DNA of 64,000 nucleotides from Burkholderiales bacterium (GTDB lineage: Bacteria; Pseudomonadota; Gammaproteobacteria; Burkholderiales; SG8-41), in NCBI GenBank assembly GCA_019635015.1, contig JAHCAG010000005.1:74810-138809 (forward strand), read 5' to 3'. The notes beneath the pieces are model-generated. The model ran no database searches. It had not been told where the DNA came from and saw only the letters and a list, made by a program, of their open reading frames with translations. The position numbers and the translations under genes were made by a program. Of this stretch, positions 47,696 to 55,686 are shown one piece after another. Each line of letters starts with the position of its first letter. The stretch's first letter is position 1.

Positions 47696-47720
47696 GATTA
47701 TTAATAATCCGGGCTATAAT
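47696..47720 (+). promoter_or_regulatory. Palindromic operator and -10 element ahead of the dioxygenase
   Basis: GATTATTAATAATC (47696-47709) is a perfect 14-bp palindrome. Six bases on, TATAAT (47715-47720) is a consensus -10 hexamer for a rightward promoter, putting the palindrome in the spacer where a bound repressor would block RNA polymerase. The adjacent divergent GntR gene is the obvious candidate. ATAATCCGG is also repeated directly at 47704-47712 and 47717-47725. Confidence 0.55.
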
Positions 47721-47768
47721 CCGGCTTCGCCTGCAGGACCGTAAAACCGATTTCGAGGAGGAAGCCCC

Positions 47769-48671
47769 ATGTCACTGACTGCAACTGCCGCCAGCCCCCG
47801 CACCGCCGCCCAGTCCGGCGCCATCGTCGTCGAGCCCATTACCGGGCAGATCGGTGCCGACATCGTCGGCATTGACCTCACGCTGCCGCTGAGCGATGCG
47901 CAGTTCCGCGAGATCCACGAGGCGTGGATGAAACACCTGGTGCTGCGTTTCCGCGGCCAGAACCTGAGCAAGGACCAGCTGCATGAATTCAGCTGCCGTT
48001 TCGGCGAACTCGACAAGGCGCCGATCAACGTCAAGGGCAAACCCTGGATCGAGGGCTACCCCTACATGGCGGTGATGTCGAACATCAAGGTCGAGGGCGA
48101 GTCGATCGGCAGCCTCGGCTACGGCGAGGCTGTGTGGCACACCGACATGTCGTACAACGAAGTTACGCCGACCGGCGCACTGCTCTACGGTGTCGAGGTG
48201 ACGAAGGAGGGCGGCGAGACCGGCTTCCTCAACATGTACCATGCCTACGAGACGCTTCCGGCCGACTTGAAGTCCGCGGTCGAAGGCAAAATGATCAAGC
48301 ATGATTCCAGCCGCAACAGTGCGGGCGACCTGCGCGCCGGCTTCAAGGCCGTGACCGATCCGCGCGAGGCGCCGGGTGCCGTCCATCCCGCGGTGATCCG
48401 TCATCCGGTGACCGGCCGCAAGGCGCTGTTCCTCGGCCGCCGGCCCTTCGGTTACGTGATGGGTATGAGCCTGGAGGACAGCGAGGCGTTGCTCGACCGG
48501 CTGTGGGCTCATGCCACGCGCGACGAGTTCGCCTGGTACCAGAAATGGAATGTGGGCGACCTGCTGATCTGGGACAACCGCTGCGTGATGCACAAGCGCA
48601 CGGCCTTCGACCCCAACGAGCGCCGCCTGCTCTACCGCACCCAGATCAGGGGCGTGAAGCCGCAGGCCTGA
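47769..48671 (+). CDS. TauD/TfdA family Fe(II)/2-oxoglutarate dioxygenase
   Basis: 300 residues. The iron facial triad is His124-x-Asp126 (WHTDMSY) and His275 (CVMHKR); Arg290 and/or Arg294 (RLLYRTQIRG) would bind 2-oxoglutarate. Relatives hydroxylate sulfonates, aryloxyalkanoates or similar, which releases sulfite or a phenol; the substrate here is unknown. GAGGAGG precedes the ATG. It is the first gene of a plus-strand run followed by the GrdB-like selenoprotein (106-base gap), a Bug receptor and a MATE transporter, and is divergent from a GntR regulator. Confidence 0.92.
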   Translation: MSLTATAASPRTAAQSGAIVVEPITGQIGADIVGIDLTLPLSDAQFREIHEAWMKHLVLRFRGQNLSKDQLHEFSCRFGELDKAPINVKGKPWIEGYPYMAVMSNIKVEGESIGSLGYGEAVWHTDMSYNEVTPTGALLYGVEVTKEGGETGFLNMYHAYETLPADLKSAVEGKMIKHDSSRNSAGDLRAGFKAVTDPREAPGAVHPAVIRHPVTGRKALFLGRRPFGYVMGMSLEDSEALLDRLWAHATRDEFAWYQKWNVGDLLIWDNRCVMHKRTAFDPNERRLLYRTQIRGVKPQA

Positions 48672-48777
48672 TCCCAAAACAAACAAAGCGCAAAGCGCAG
48701 AGCGACAGTCAAAACAGCAGATTCCGCGCGGACCCTGGTTCGTAGCGGCCCGCTGTCGTTCTGGAGGAGGAAATGTC

Positions 48778-50016
48778 ATGGTCAGACTTGCAGACCTCCC
48801 GGAATGGGAGCGCGAGCATATGCTCGGGAAGATCCCGAATCTTCCGGATTTCGGGATCAAGGCCTGGGTCGGCGGGGGGCGGCTGGCACAAAGGCGGGTT
48901 GCCATCGTCACGACGGCCGGATTGCACCTGCGCAGCGACCGGCCCTTCGGACAGGGCGCTGCGCGCTGCGATTACCGGGTGTTGCCGCGGGACACGCCGG
49001 CTGCCGGCATCGTGATGACACAGCTGTCGACGAACTTCGATCGCAGCGGTTTCCAGCAGGACATCAATGTCGCCTTCCCGATCGATCGCCTGAAAGAACT
49101 GGCTTCCGATGGCGTGATCGCTTCGGTCGCTGATTTTCACTACTCCTTCATGGGGGCGGGTTCTCCAGTGACGCGGATGGAGGACAAGGCGCGCGAGGTG
49201 GCCGGCCTGCTGAAGAAGGACAAGGTCGATGCGGTGCTGCTGACGCCGGTCTGACCCAATTGCACGTGCGCGGTCTGCGCACTTTCACTGTATATCGAAG
49301 ACGAAGGCATAGCCACCGTCAACATCAGTCTCGTGCGTGAACATGCCGAGACCATACGCCCGCCGCGGTCGCTGTGGGTGCCTTTCGTGCTTGGCCGTCC
49401 CCTCGGTGTGCCCAACGATGCCGCCTTCCAGCGACGTGTGGTCGAGTCGGCGCTGGCGCTGCTGGAACGCCCGGTAGGTCCGGTGCTGGAGGATTATCCC
49501 GAAGAGGCGCCCGCACCCGAAACCAGCGGTGACCAGGAAGGCATGGCCTGTCCGATCAGTTTTGCCGCCGACATGAACCAGGCGACACTGTTGGAGAAAG
49601 TGGAGGCGGAAATCTCGCAGCTGCGCATCTGGCATGAACTGGCCGTGCAGCAGCGGGGTCGCACGGCGACAGGAGTGTCAGGACAGACTTTCGAGGAGGC
49701 GGCGGCGTTTGTCGCGGCCTGGGCCGAAGGCAGGCCGCTGCCGTCATCGCGCGACGACATTCTCAGGGTCGATGTGCTGCGCCTGGCCTGTGACGAACTG
49801 AAGACTTTTTATTCGGAGGCGGTGATGGCGCAACCCGGCATCCACACCGTCGAAAGCATCCAGGACTGGTTCTGGGGGCAGACGGCCGCCGGCGAACTGC
49901 TGTTCGCCCTGCATGCGCGCACACTGCAGAGCACGGATGCGTTGGAGAAGCACTTTGCCGTCAACAACCTGGTGCCGCGCCGCATTCGCCATACCATCGG
50001 CGGCGAATCACCCTGA
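48778..50016 (+). CDS. GrdB-like selenoprotein (glycine/betaine reductase B family), Sec159
   Basis: Ordinary translation would stop at the TGA at 49252-49254, but the same frame continues to 50016 with homology unbroken across it. The product is 412 residues with selenocysteine 159 in TPVUPNCTCAVC; GrdB proteins have UxxCxxC at this site. The stretch before it ends VDAVLLTPV, a GrdB pattern, and after it ISLVREHAETIRPPRSLW leads into FVLGRPLGVPNDAAFQRRVV, also as in GrdB. A textbook SECIS hairpin follows the TGA. GrdB-family enzymes attack glycine-, sarcosine- or betaine-type substrates reductively; this branch has no proven substrate. The last 160 residues (from about 255) form an extra domain without recognised motifs. 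The GGAGGAGG site fixes the ATG. Confidence 0.93.
49266..49282 (+). promoter_or_regulatory. Bacterial SECIS element of the GrdB-like gene
   Basis: GTGCGC, loop GGTCT, GCGCAC: a perfect 6-bp stem beginning 11 bases after the UGA (49252-49254). The GGUCU loop matches the SelB-binding loop of E. coli fdhF. This is the strongest evidence in the window for selenocysteine insertion. Confidence 0.92.
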
Positions 50017-50080
50017 AGCAATAACCGTGACCCGGAAACCGGGCATTTTCCGCAATGGAGCATGACTGGAGGAGGAAGCA

Positions 50081-51079
50081 ATGCGAATGAAACTGGACAT
50101 CATCCGGGGGTTCCTGACAATCGGGGCATGCATGGCTGCCGTGATGCAGCCCGTCGCGGCGGTGGCTGCGGACTGGAAGCCGGCTGCTACGGTGGAAATC
50201 GTGATTCCATCGGGTCCGGGTGCCGGACTGGATGTCGCCGGCCGGATGATCAAGAACCTGTTTGACCGGGCTCAGCTGTTGTCCGGGAACAGCATCGTGG
50301 TCAACAAACCCGGTGCCGGCGGCACCGTGGCCTACCAGTACCTCAACCAGTACACCGGTAACGGCCATTACATCTCGCTGTCTTCCCCCGGCATCGTCAC
50401 CAACCGCCTGATGGGTGTCGGCCAGATCGACTACCGGGACCTTACGGCGGTTTCCCGGCTTTATTCGGACAACGTCGTGGTCATCGTCCGCGCCGACTCC
50501 CCGGTGAAGGATGCACGCGACCTGATGGCCCGCCTGCGCCGGGATCCGAAAAGCCTGTCGCTGGGCATCGCGACTGCGCTCGGCGGCGCGAACCACATCG
50601 CACTCGCTTCCGCGCTGAAAGCGGGTGGCGTCGACGTGCGGAACACGCTTAATGTGGTCTACAAGTCGGGCGGGAATGCGGTATCCGATCTCCTCGGCGG
50701 GCATGTCGACGTGGTGCCGGTGGCGGCACCGGCGGCGGCGTCGCAATTGCAGTCGGGGCGCGTGCGGGCGATTGCCGTCTCCTCGGCGCAACGGTTGACC
50801 GGTCCGCTGGCCTCGATTCCGACCTGGAAGGAGCAGGGGATTGATGCCGCCTACACCGCATGGCGCGTGGTGGTCGGGCCGCAGGGCATGACGCCGGCGC
50901 AGGTCGGTTACTGGGATGGCGTCATGGCGAAACTGGCGGCCATGCCGGAGTGGAAGGCTGCGCTCGAAAAGAACTACTGGATCGACGAGTATCTGAACAC
51001 TCGTGACACCCAGTCCTTTCTCGAACAGCAGTTGAAGGCGCACCAGGCCATACTCGGCGAACTTGGCCTGCAGAAATAG
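50081..51079 (+). CDS. Bug-family tripartite tricarboxylate receptor (orphan)
   Basis: 332 residues from ATG 50081 with GGAGGAGG just before. Signal peptide ending MQPVAAVAA, mature start DWKPAATVEIV. Loop IPSGPGAGLDVAGRMI, NKPGAGGTVA and NHIALASALKAGGVDVR. It is closest in pattern to the receptors at 2805 and 36159. It lies 64 bases after the GrdB-like selenoprotein gene on the same strand, so a carboxylate or amino-acid-like ligand may be the substrate of the unit. No permease is nearby. Confidence 0.93.
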   Translation: MRMKLDIIRGFLTIGACMAAVMQPVAAVAADWKPAATVEIVIPSGPGAGLDVAGRMIKNLFDRAQLLSGNSIVVNKPGAGGTVAYQYLNQYTGNGHYISLSSPGIVTNRLMGVGQIDYRDLTAVSRLYSDNVVVIVRADSPVKDARDLMARLRRDPKSLSLGIATALGGANHIALASALKAGGVDVRNTLNVVYKSGGNAVSDLLGGHVDVVPVAAPAAASQLQSGRVRAIAVSSAQRLTGPLASIPTWKEQGIDAAYTAWRVVVGPQGMTPAQVGYWDGVMAKLAAMPEWKAALEKNYWIDEYLNTRDTQSFLEQQLKAHQAILGELGLQK

Positions 51080-51138
51080 CGGCGCCTGCCGGTGCTGCCG
51101 CAGCGCCACGGGCCGCAGCGGTTAAAATCCGGCGGCCC

Positions 51139-52467
51139 GTGACTACTTCCAGAACCCACACATCCGCTGCAAACCCGCATCGCCAGGTCTGGGCGATGGC
51201 CGGGCCGATCATCCTCGCCAACATCTCCGTGCCCCTGCTGGGCGCGGTGCATACCGCCGTCATCGGGCACCTGCCCGAGCCCTACTACCTCGGCGCGGTG
51301 GCGATCGGTGCGATGCTGTTCAACTTCATCTACCACCTGTTCAACTGCCTGCGCATGGGCACCACCGGTCCCACCGCGCAGGCGCGCGGTGCCGGCGACT
51401 TTGCCGAGCTGCGGACGATCCTGTGGCGCGCACTGCTGCTGGCCGGGGCGATCGGCGGCGTGCTGGTGCTGCTGCAGTGGCCGATCCTTGCCGCCGCGCT
51501 GTGGCTGATCGAGGCCAGCGCCGAAGTCGAGCATTACGCCAGTGAATATTTCCTGATCCGCGTCTGGGCGCTGCCCGCGGTGCTCGGCAGTTATGCCATC
51601 GTCGGCTGGCTCTACGGCCTGCGCGACGCGCGCCTGCCGCTGCTGATCCTGTTTGTGACCAACGGCGTCAACATCGTGCTGAGCCTGCTGTTCGTGATCG
51701 GTTTCGGCTGGGGTGTGTCCGGGGTGGCGCTGGCCTCGCTGATTGCCGAATACACCGGCTTCGCGGCCGCGCTGCTCTGCGCCTGGCGCGTGCTGCGCAG
51801 ACTGCCGGATGGCGGGCAGCGCAACCGGGTGCTCGATCCGGCGCGTTTTGCGAGGATGCTGGCGATCAACACCGACATCGTGCTGCGCACCTTCTGCGTG
51901 GTCTCGGTGCTGGCCCTGTTCATGGCCAAAAGCGCGGAACTGGGCGACGTGCAGCTCGCCGCCAACCAGGTGCTGCACACCTTCCTGATGTTCACGTCCT
52001 TCGGGCTCGACGGCTTTGCCCATGCCGCCGAGGCCATACTCGGCGAATCAGTGGGCCGGCGCAACCGCGAGGCCTTCCGCCGCAACATGCGCGTGGTGTT
52101 CCTGTGGGCGGGGCTGGTGGCTGCGCTGAATGTCCTGGTCTATCTGGCGGCCGGCCCTGCGATCATCGCGCTGCTGACCGGCATCGCGGAGGTCCGTGTC
52201 GCGGCGGAAGCATGGCTGCTGTGGCCGGCGCTGCTGCCGCTGGTCGGTGTCTGGGCCTACACCTACGACGGTGTTTATCTCGCGGCAACACGCACGCGCA
52301 TCATGCGCAACACGGTGCTGCTGTCCTTCGTGGCGTTCCTGATCGTGCTGCATGCCGCGGTGCCGCTGTTCGGCAATGCCGGGCTGTGGGGCGCGCTGGC
52401 AGTATTCCTGGGGTTGCGCGGCGTGCTGCTGCACCTGTTCATGCCGCGGGTGCTGCGGGATATCTGA
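51139..52467 (+). CDS. MATE family efflux transporter
   Basis: 442 residues from a GTG at 51139 with twelve hydrophobic segments in the two-bundle pattern of MATE exporters. Recognisable stretches are MAGPIILANISVPLLGAVHT at the start, GTTGPTAQARGAG, ALPAVLGSYAIVGWLYGLRD, and in the second bundle FTSFGLDGFAHAAEAILGES. These resemble the DinF branch. Such transporters export cationic compounds or drugs in exchange for H+ or Na+. It is 59 bases after the Bug receptor gene, but a direct link to it is not clear. Confidence 0.88.
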   Translation: MTTSRTHTSAANPHRQVWAMAGPIILANISVPLLGAVHTAVIGHLPEPYYLGAVAIGAMLFNFIYHLFNCLRMGTTGPTAQARGAGDFAELRTILWRALLLAGAIGGVLVLLQWPILAAALWLIEASAEVEHYASEYFLIRVWALPAVLGSYAIVGWLYGLRDARLPLLILFVTNGVNIVLSLLFVIGFGWGVSGVALASLIAEYTGFAAALLCAWRVLRRLPDGGQRNRVLDPARFARMLAINTDIVLRTFCVVSVLALFMAKSAELGDVQLAANQVLHTFLMFTSFGLDGFAHAAEAILGESVGRRNREAFRRNMRVVFLWAGLVAALNVLVYLAAGPAIIALLTGIAEVRVAAEAWLLWPALLPLVGVWAYTYDGVYLAATRTRIMRNTVLLSFVAFLIVLHAAVPLFGNAGLWGALAVFLGLRGVLLHLFMPRVLRDI

Positions 52468-52483
52468 AGGCTGAAGATGAGGC

Positions 52484-52639
52484 TCAGGGCACGGCGGGGA
52501 AGGCAGTGCCGGGTTTGTCCTTCAGGAACTTTTCCTTCAGCTTTTTCATCGCCTCCAGGTAATCCTCCATCGTCGACTGGTTGTTTTCGTATTTGCCGGC
52601 GATTTTCTGGTAGGCGGCGATGTAGTCCTGGTCGGTCAT
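52484..52639 (-). CDS. Small conserved-looking hypothetical protein
   Basis: 51 residues from ATG 52639 with AAAGGA eight bases upstream: MTDQDYIAAYQKIAGKYENN and on to MEDYLEAMKKLKEKFLKDKP. It is helical and charged, with no membrane segment and no recognised domain. A good ribosome-binding site and codon use support a real gene. It is convergent with the MATE gene. Confidence 0.6.
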   Translation of the reverse strand: MTDQDYIAAYQKIAGKYENNQSTMEDYLEAMKKLKEKFLKDKPGTAFPAVP

Positions 52640-52773
52640 GGTGATGTCCTTTGGGTGTCGATCGACTATACGCGCTTGCATCAGTGGCTGCCGGACTATC
52701 GTTATACTGGGCCGGAAGAAAAATGCCGCCGCAAAGTTGCGGCCTTGATTGTTCAAACCGTTCCGGGAGTGAA

Positions 52774-53238
52774 ATGTTGAGCGCCGAACAACGCATCAGG
52801 GATCTGGGTCTGGTCCTGCCCGCGGGCAGTGCACCTGCCGCGAACTACGCCAACGCCGTGCGCAGCGGCAACCTGCTGTTCATTGCGGGCAAACCGCCGC
52901 AGCCCGAGGACGGCCGGATGCCCAAGGGGCGGCTGGGCCGGGAATACACGGCGGAAGAGGGCTACCGTTTTGCGCGTTCCGCGGCGCTGGAACTGATGGC
53001 GGTGATGCGCGCGGAACTGGGATCGCTGGACCGGGTGGCCCGCGTGGTCGAGGTGCAGGGATTCCTCAATGCGGTGCCGGAGTTCGAGGCGCATCCGAAA
53101 GTGCTCGACGGCTGCTCCGACCTGCTGGTCGAGGTGTTCGGCGAGCGCGGCGTACATGCGCGCTCGGTGCTTGGCGCCAGCTCGCTGCGCGGCGGCCTGC
53201 CGGTGATCGTCAAGGCGGTGGTCGAGGTGTTGCCTTAG
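52774..53238 (+). CDS. RidA/YjgF family protein
   Basis: 154 residues from ATG 52774 (MLSAEQRIRDLGLVLPAG). The YjgF/chorismate-mutase-like fold is visible in YANAVRSGNLLFIAGKPP, the helix ARSAALELMAVMRAELGSLD, VVEVQGFLNAVPEFEAHPKV and GLPVIVKAVVEVLP. This longer version is the YjgF-like endoribonuclease/RidA group (about 150 residues). RidA proteins remove reactive enamine/imine intermediates. It may act together with an amino-acid enzyme, but no operon partner is evident. Confidence 0.9.
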   Translation: MLSAEQRIRDLGLVLPAGSAPAANYANAVRSGNLLFIAGKPPQPEDGRMPKGRLGREYTAEEGYRFARSAALELMAVMRAELGSLDRVARVVEVQGFLNAVPEFEAHPKVLDGCSDLLVEVFGERGVHARSVLGASSLRGGLPVIVKAVVEVLP

Positions 53239-53258
53239 GCCGCGAAGCGCTGCTGCGC

Positions 53259-54155
53259 TCAGTCCGGATCGGTCTGTGATTCCCTGCCGGCATCATGCGC
53301 CGGCCGCGCGGCGCGTGACGCCGGTGTCTCGAGGCTGATCCTGCCCAGCGCGCCGCTGCGGTAGTCGTTGAGCAGCGTCACCGCTGCTTTTTCGAAATCC
53401 GTACCGCCGCCCCTGACCCGGAAACCGCGCTTCGCGGCGACGGCTTCGATGACCCCGACAGCGTCCAGTCCGCCGCCACCGGCCGGCGTGCCATAACGCG
53501 CCGCCAGCAGTTGCGGGTAACGTTCCAGCAGCAGACCGGCGAGGAAAATCGCCACCTCGGATTCGATATAGGCATTGATGCCGATGCTGTGGCTGGCGGC
53601 GAGCATCAGGCCGTCGTCGGGATGCTCGATCTTCGGCCACATCAGGCCCGGGGTGTCGGTGAGGCTCGCGGTCGGTGACAGCTCGTAGCGGGCGAGCGCC
53701 TTGGTGATCGCCGGTTCGTCGCCGACTTTGGCGCGGCGCTGTTTCAGCAGCGCATTGACCAGCGTCGACTTGCCGACATTGGGCACACCCATGATCAGCA
53801 TGCGCAGCGGCTTCAGGTTTTCATTGCGGTGGGGTGCAAGTTTTCTGGCGGCGGCGATGATTTTCTGCGCGTCGCCCGGTTTTTTGGCGGACAGCGCGAT
53901 GGCGTGGGTGTTTTTCCGCGCGTTGAAATGGCTGATCCACTGCGGCGTGGCCTGCGCGTCGGCGGCATCGGCCTTGTTCAGCACCTTCAGGCAGGGACGC
54001 TGCCGTGCCATGCGCAGTGATTCGACCAGCGGATTGCTGCTCGCCATCGGGCAGCGCGCGTCGAGCACCTCGATCACCACGTCATGATCCGCCATCGCCT
54101 TCTTGATCTTGTCGACGGCGATGGCCATGTGGCCGGGAAACCAGTTGATGCCCAT
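53259..54155 (-). CDS. ylqF: Ribosome biogenesis GTPase YlqF
   Basis: 298 residues of a circularly permuted GTPase: the G4 motif NKAD lies near residue 60, before the P-loop GVPNVGKSTLVNAL (about 124) and G3 DTPGLMWP. The start MGINWFPGHMAIAVDKIKKA and DVVIEVLDARCPMASSNP are the family opening. YlqF/RbgA proteins help assemble the large ribosomal subunit. It follows a DUF1653 gene directly and is convergent with ridA. Confidence 0.95.
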   Translation of the reverse strand: MGINWFPGHMAIAVDKIKKAMADHDVVIEVLDARCPMASSNPLVESLRMARQRPCLKVLNKADAADAQATPQWISHFNARKNTHAIALSAKKPGDAQKIIAAARKLAPHRNENLKPLRMLIMGVPNVGKSTLVNALLKQRRAKVGDEPAITKALARYELSPTASLTDTPGLMWPKIEHPDDGLMLAASHSIGINAYIESEVAIFLAGLLLERYPQLLAARYGTPAGGGGLDAVGVIEAVAAKRGFRVRGGGTDFEKAAVTLLNDYRSGALGRISLETPASRAARPAHDAGRESQTDPD

Positions 54156-54156
54156 C

Positions 54157-54372
54157 TCAGAGTTTCCCGAAACGGGGCTGGCTGCGACCGTCGATGACGA
54201 CGTCTTCGGCGAACATCGCGGCGGGGCGCACCCACAGTCCGCCCTCGCCGTACAGCGGACGGTAGACCACCATCGCTTCCAGCGTTTCGGAATGGGTGGC
54301 GATGCCGATCACTTCGTATTCATTGCCCTTGTAGTGGCGGTAACGCCCGGGCGTGATGGGGTTGGAACTCAT
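54157..54372 (-). CDS. DUF1653 family small protein
   Basis: 71 residues: start TPGRYRHYKGNEYEVIGIAT, middle LEAMVVYRPLYGEGGLWVRP and end FAEDVVIDGRSQPRF, which match DUF1653, a small family with no known function that folds as a beta-barrel. It lies immediately upstream of ylqF in the same direction with a one-base gap. Confidence 0.92.
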   Translation of the reverse strand: MSSNPITPGRYRHYKGNEYEVIGIATHSETLEAMVVYRPLYGEGGLWVRPAAMFAEDVVIDGRSQPRFGKL

Positions 54373-54460
54373 GCGGGTTTCCGTGAAATGCAGGCTGTGC
54401 TTTTACGTCACTGGCGCCGAAGTTGCCAGCAGGCTTGTGGCGGCAAGGCGTAATTATATC

Positions 54461-54487
54461 ATAAGTATTTGTTTTTATTGATAAAAT
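54461..54487 (+). repeat. Copy of dispersed AT-rich motif (copy 4)
   Basis: AAGTATTTGTTTTTATTGAT followed by AAAATT, 23 of 26 positions as in the best copy. It sits 36 bases upstream of the MFS gene start and in the same direction. Confidence 0.65.
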
Positions 54488-54522
54488 TGATATGCAGCTT
54501 AATCGGTTATATTCGCCGCTCC

Positions 54523-55686
54523 ATGCCGCAGATTCCCCCGTTACGCATCGCCCTCGCCGGCATGGCCGCGCTTGCCGTGGCCATGGGCATCGGCCGCTTC
54601 GCCTTCACGCCGATCCTGCCGATGATGCAGGACGATGCCGGACTGACCGTCGCCTCCGGCGGTTATCTCGCCTCCGCAAACTATCTCGGCTATTTCCTCG
54701 GCTCGCTGCTGGCGACACGGCTCAGGGTGCGTGATGACGTGGCAGTGCTCGGCAGCATGCTGCTGATCGGCATCGCAACACTGCTGATGGGATTCACCGA
54801 TCATTATTTTTCCTGGCTGCTGCTGCGCCTGGTCGCCGGCATTGCCAATGCCTGGATCGCGATATTCGCCTTCTCCTGGGCGCTCGACCGGCTCGCGTCA
54901 GCACGCAACCCGCTGCTGAACAGCCTCAGTTTTGCCGGTGTCGGCGCCGGCACGATGGTGGCCGGACTGGTCTGTATCGTGCTGATGCGGATCGAGGCCT
55001 CCTCGGCGCAGGCCTGGATCACTTTCGGTGTGCTGGCGCTGGCGGTGACCGCCGCGGTGTGGACCACCTATGCCGGCGGCGGCACGCGGCACGCCGCCAC
55101 GCCGCGTCCGCAGGCGCGGGGTGTGACCTGGAGTCGCGATGCGCGGCTGCTGGTGTTCTGTTTCGGTGCCGCGGGTTTCGGCTACATCATTCCCGCGACC
55201 TTCCTGCCGGCGATGGCGCGCGCGGTGATCCGGGACCCGGCGGTGTTCGGCTGGGCCTGGCCGGTGTTCGGCCTGGCGGCGATGCTGTCAACGCTGCTCG
55301 CGGCCACCGCGCTGAGCCGCTTCGCGCCGCGCCGCCTGTGGATGGCCTGCCACCTGGTGATGGCCTTCGGCGTGGTGATTCCCGTGTTCTCCGCCGGCAT
55401 GGCGGCGATCGTCACCGCGGCCCTCTGCGTCGGCGGCACCTTCATGGTGATCACCCTGCTGAGCATCCAGGAGGCGCGGGCGGTGGCCGGCGCGGCGGTG
55501 GTGCCGCTGACGGCGGCAATGACCGCGTCGTTTGCGCTGGGCCAGATCCTCGGTCCGCTGGCGGCGGGCCTGCTGGCCGATGCCGGACTGGGATTCGCGG
55601 GTGGCCTGCTGTTGGCGGGCGCGGTGCTGGCGCTGTCGGCCGCACTGCTATGGCGCGGATCACCGGCGGAGATGGCCCGAATATGA
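54523..55686 (+). CDS. YbfB/YjiJ family MFS transporter
   Basis: 387 residues, twelve hydrophobic segments. Start at ATG 54523 (MPQIPPLRIALAGMAALAVA); the MGIGRFAFTPILPMM signature near the N-terminus and later FAFSWALDRLASARNPLLNS are typical of the YbfB/YjiJ subfamily of the major facilitator superfamily. Substrate unknown. An AT-rich motif copy lies just upstream. Its end overlaps the EamA gene start by 4 bases (ATGA). Confidence 0.88.
   Translation: MPQIPPLRIALAGMAALAVAMGIGRFAFTPILPMMQDDAGLTVASGGYLASANYLGYFLGSLLATRLRVRDDVAVLGSMLLIGIATLLMGFTDHYFSWLLLRLVAGIANAWIAIFAFSWALDRLASARNPLLNSLSFAGVGAGTMVAGLVCIVLMRIEASSAQAWITFGVLALAVTAAVWTTYAGGGTRHAATPRPQARGVTWSRDARLLVFCFGAAGFGYIIPATFLPAMARAVIRDPAVFGWAWPVFGLAAMLSTLLAATALSRFAPRRLWMACHLVMAFGVVIPVFSAGMAAIVTAALCVGGTFMVITLLSIQEARAVAGAAVVPLTAAMTASFALGQILGPLAAGLLADAGLGFAGGLLLAGAVLALSAALLWRGSPAEMARI

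Noticed and set aside
48778..49254. A truncated gene or frameshift at 49254
   Set aside because: The downstream ORF is in the same phase, homology to GrdB is continuous and a SECIS hairpin follows, so a selenocysteine codon explains it better than damage.
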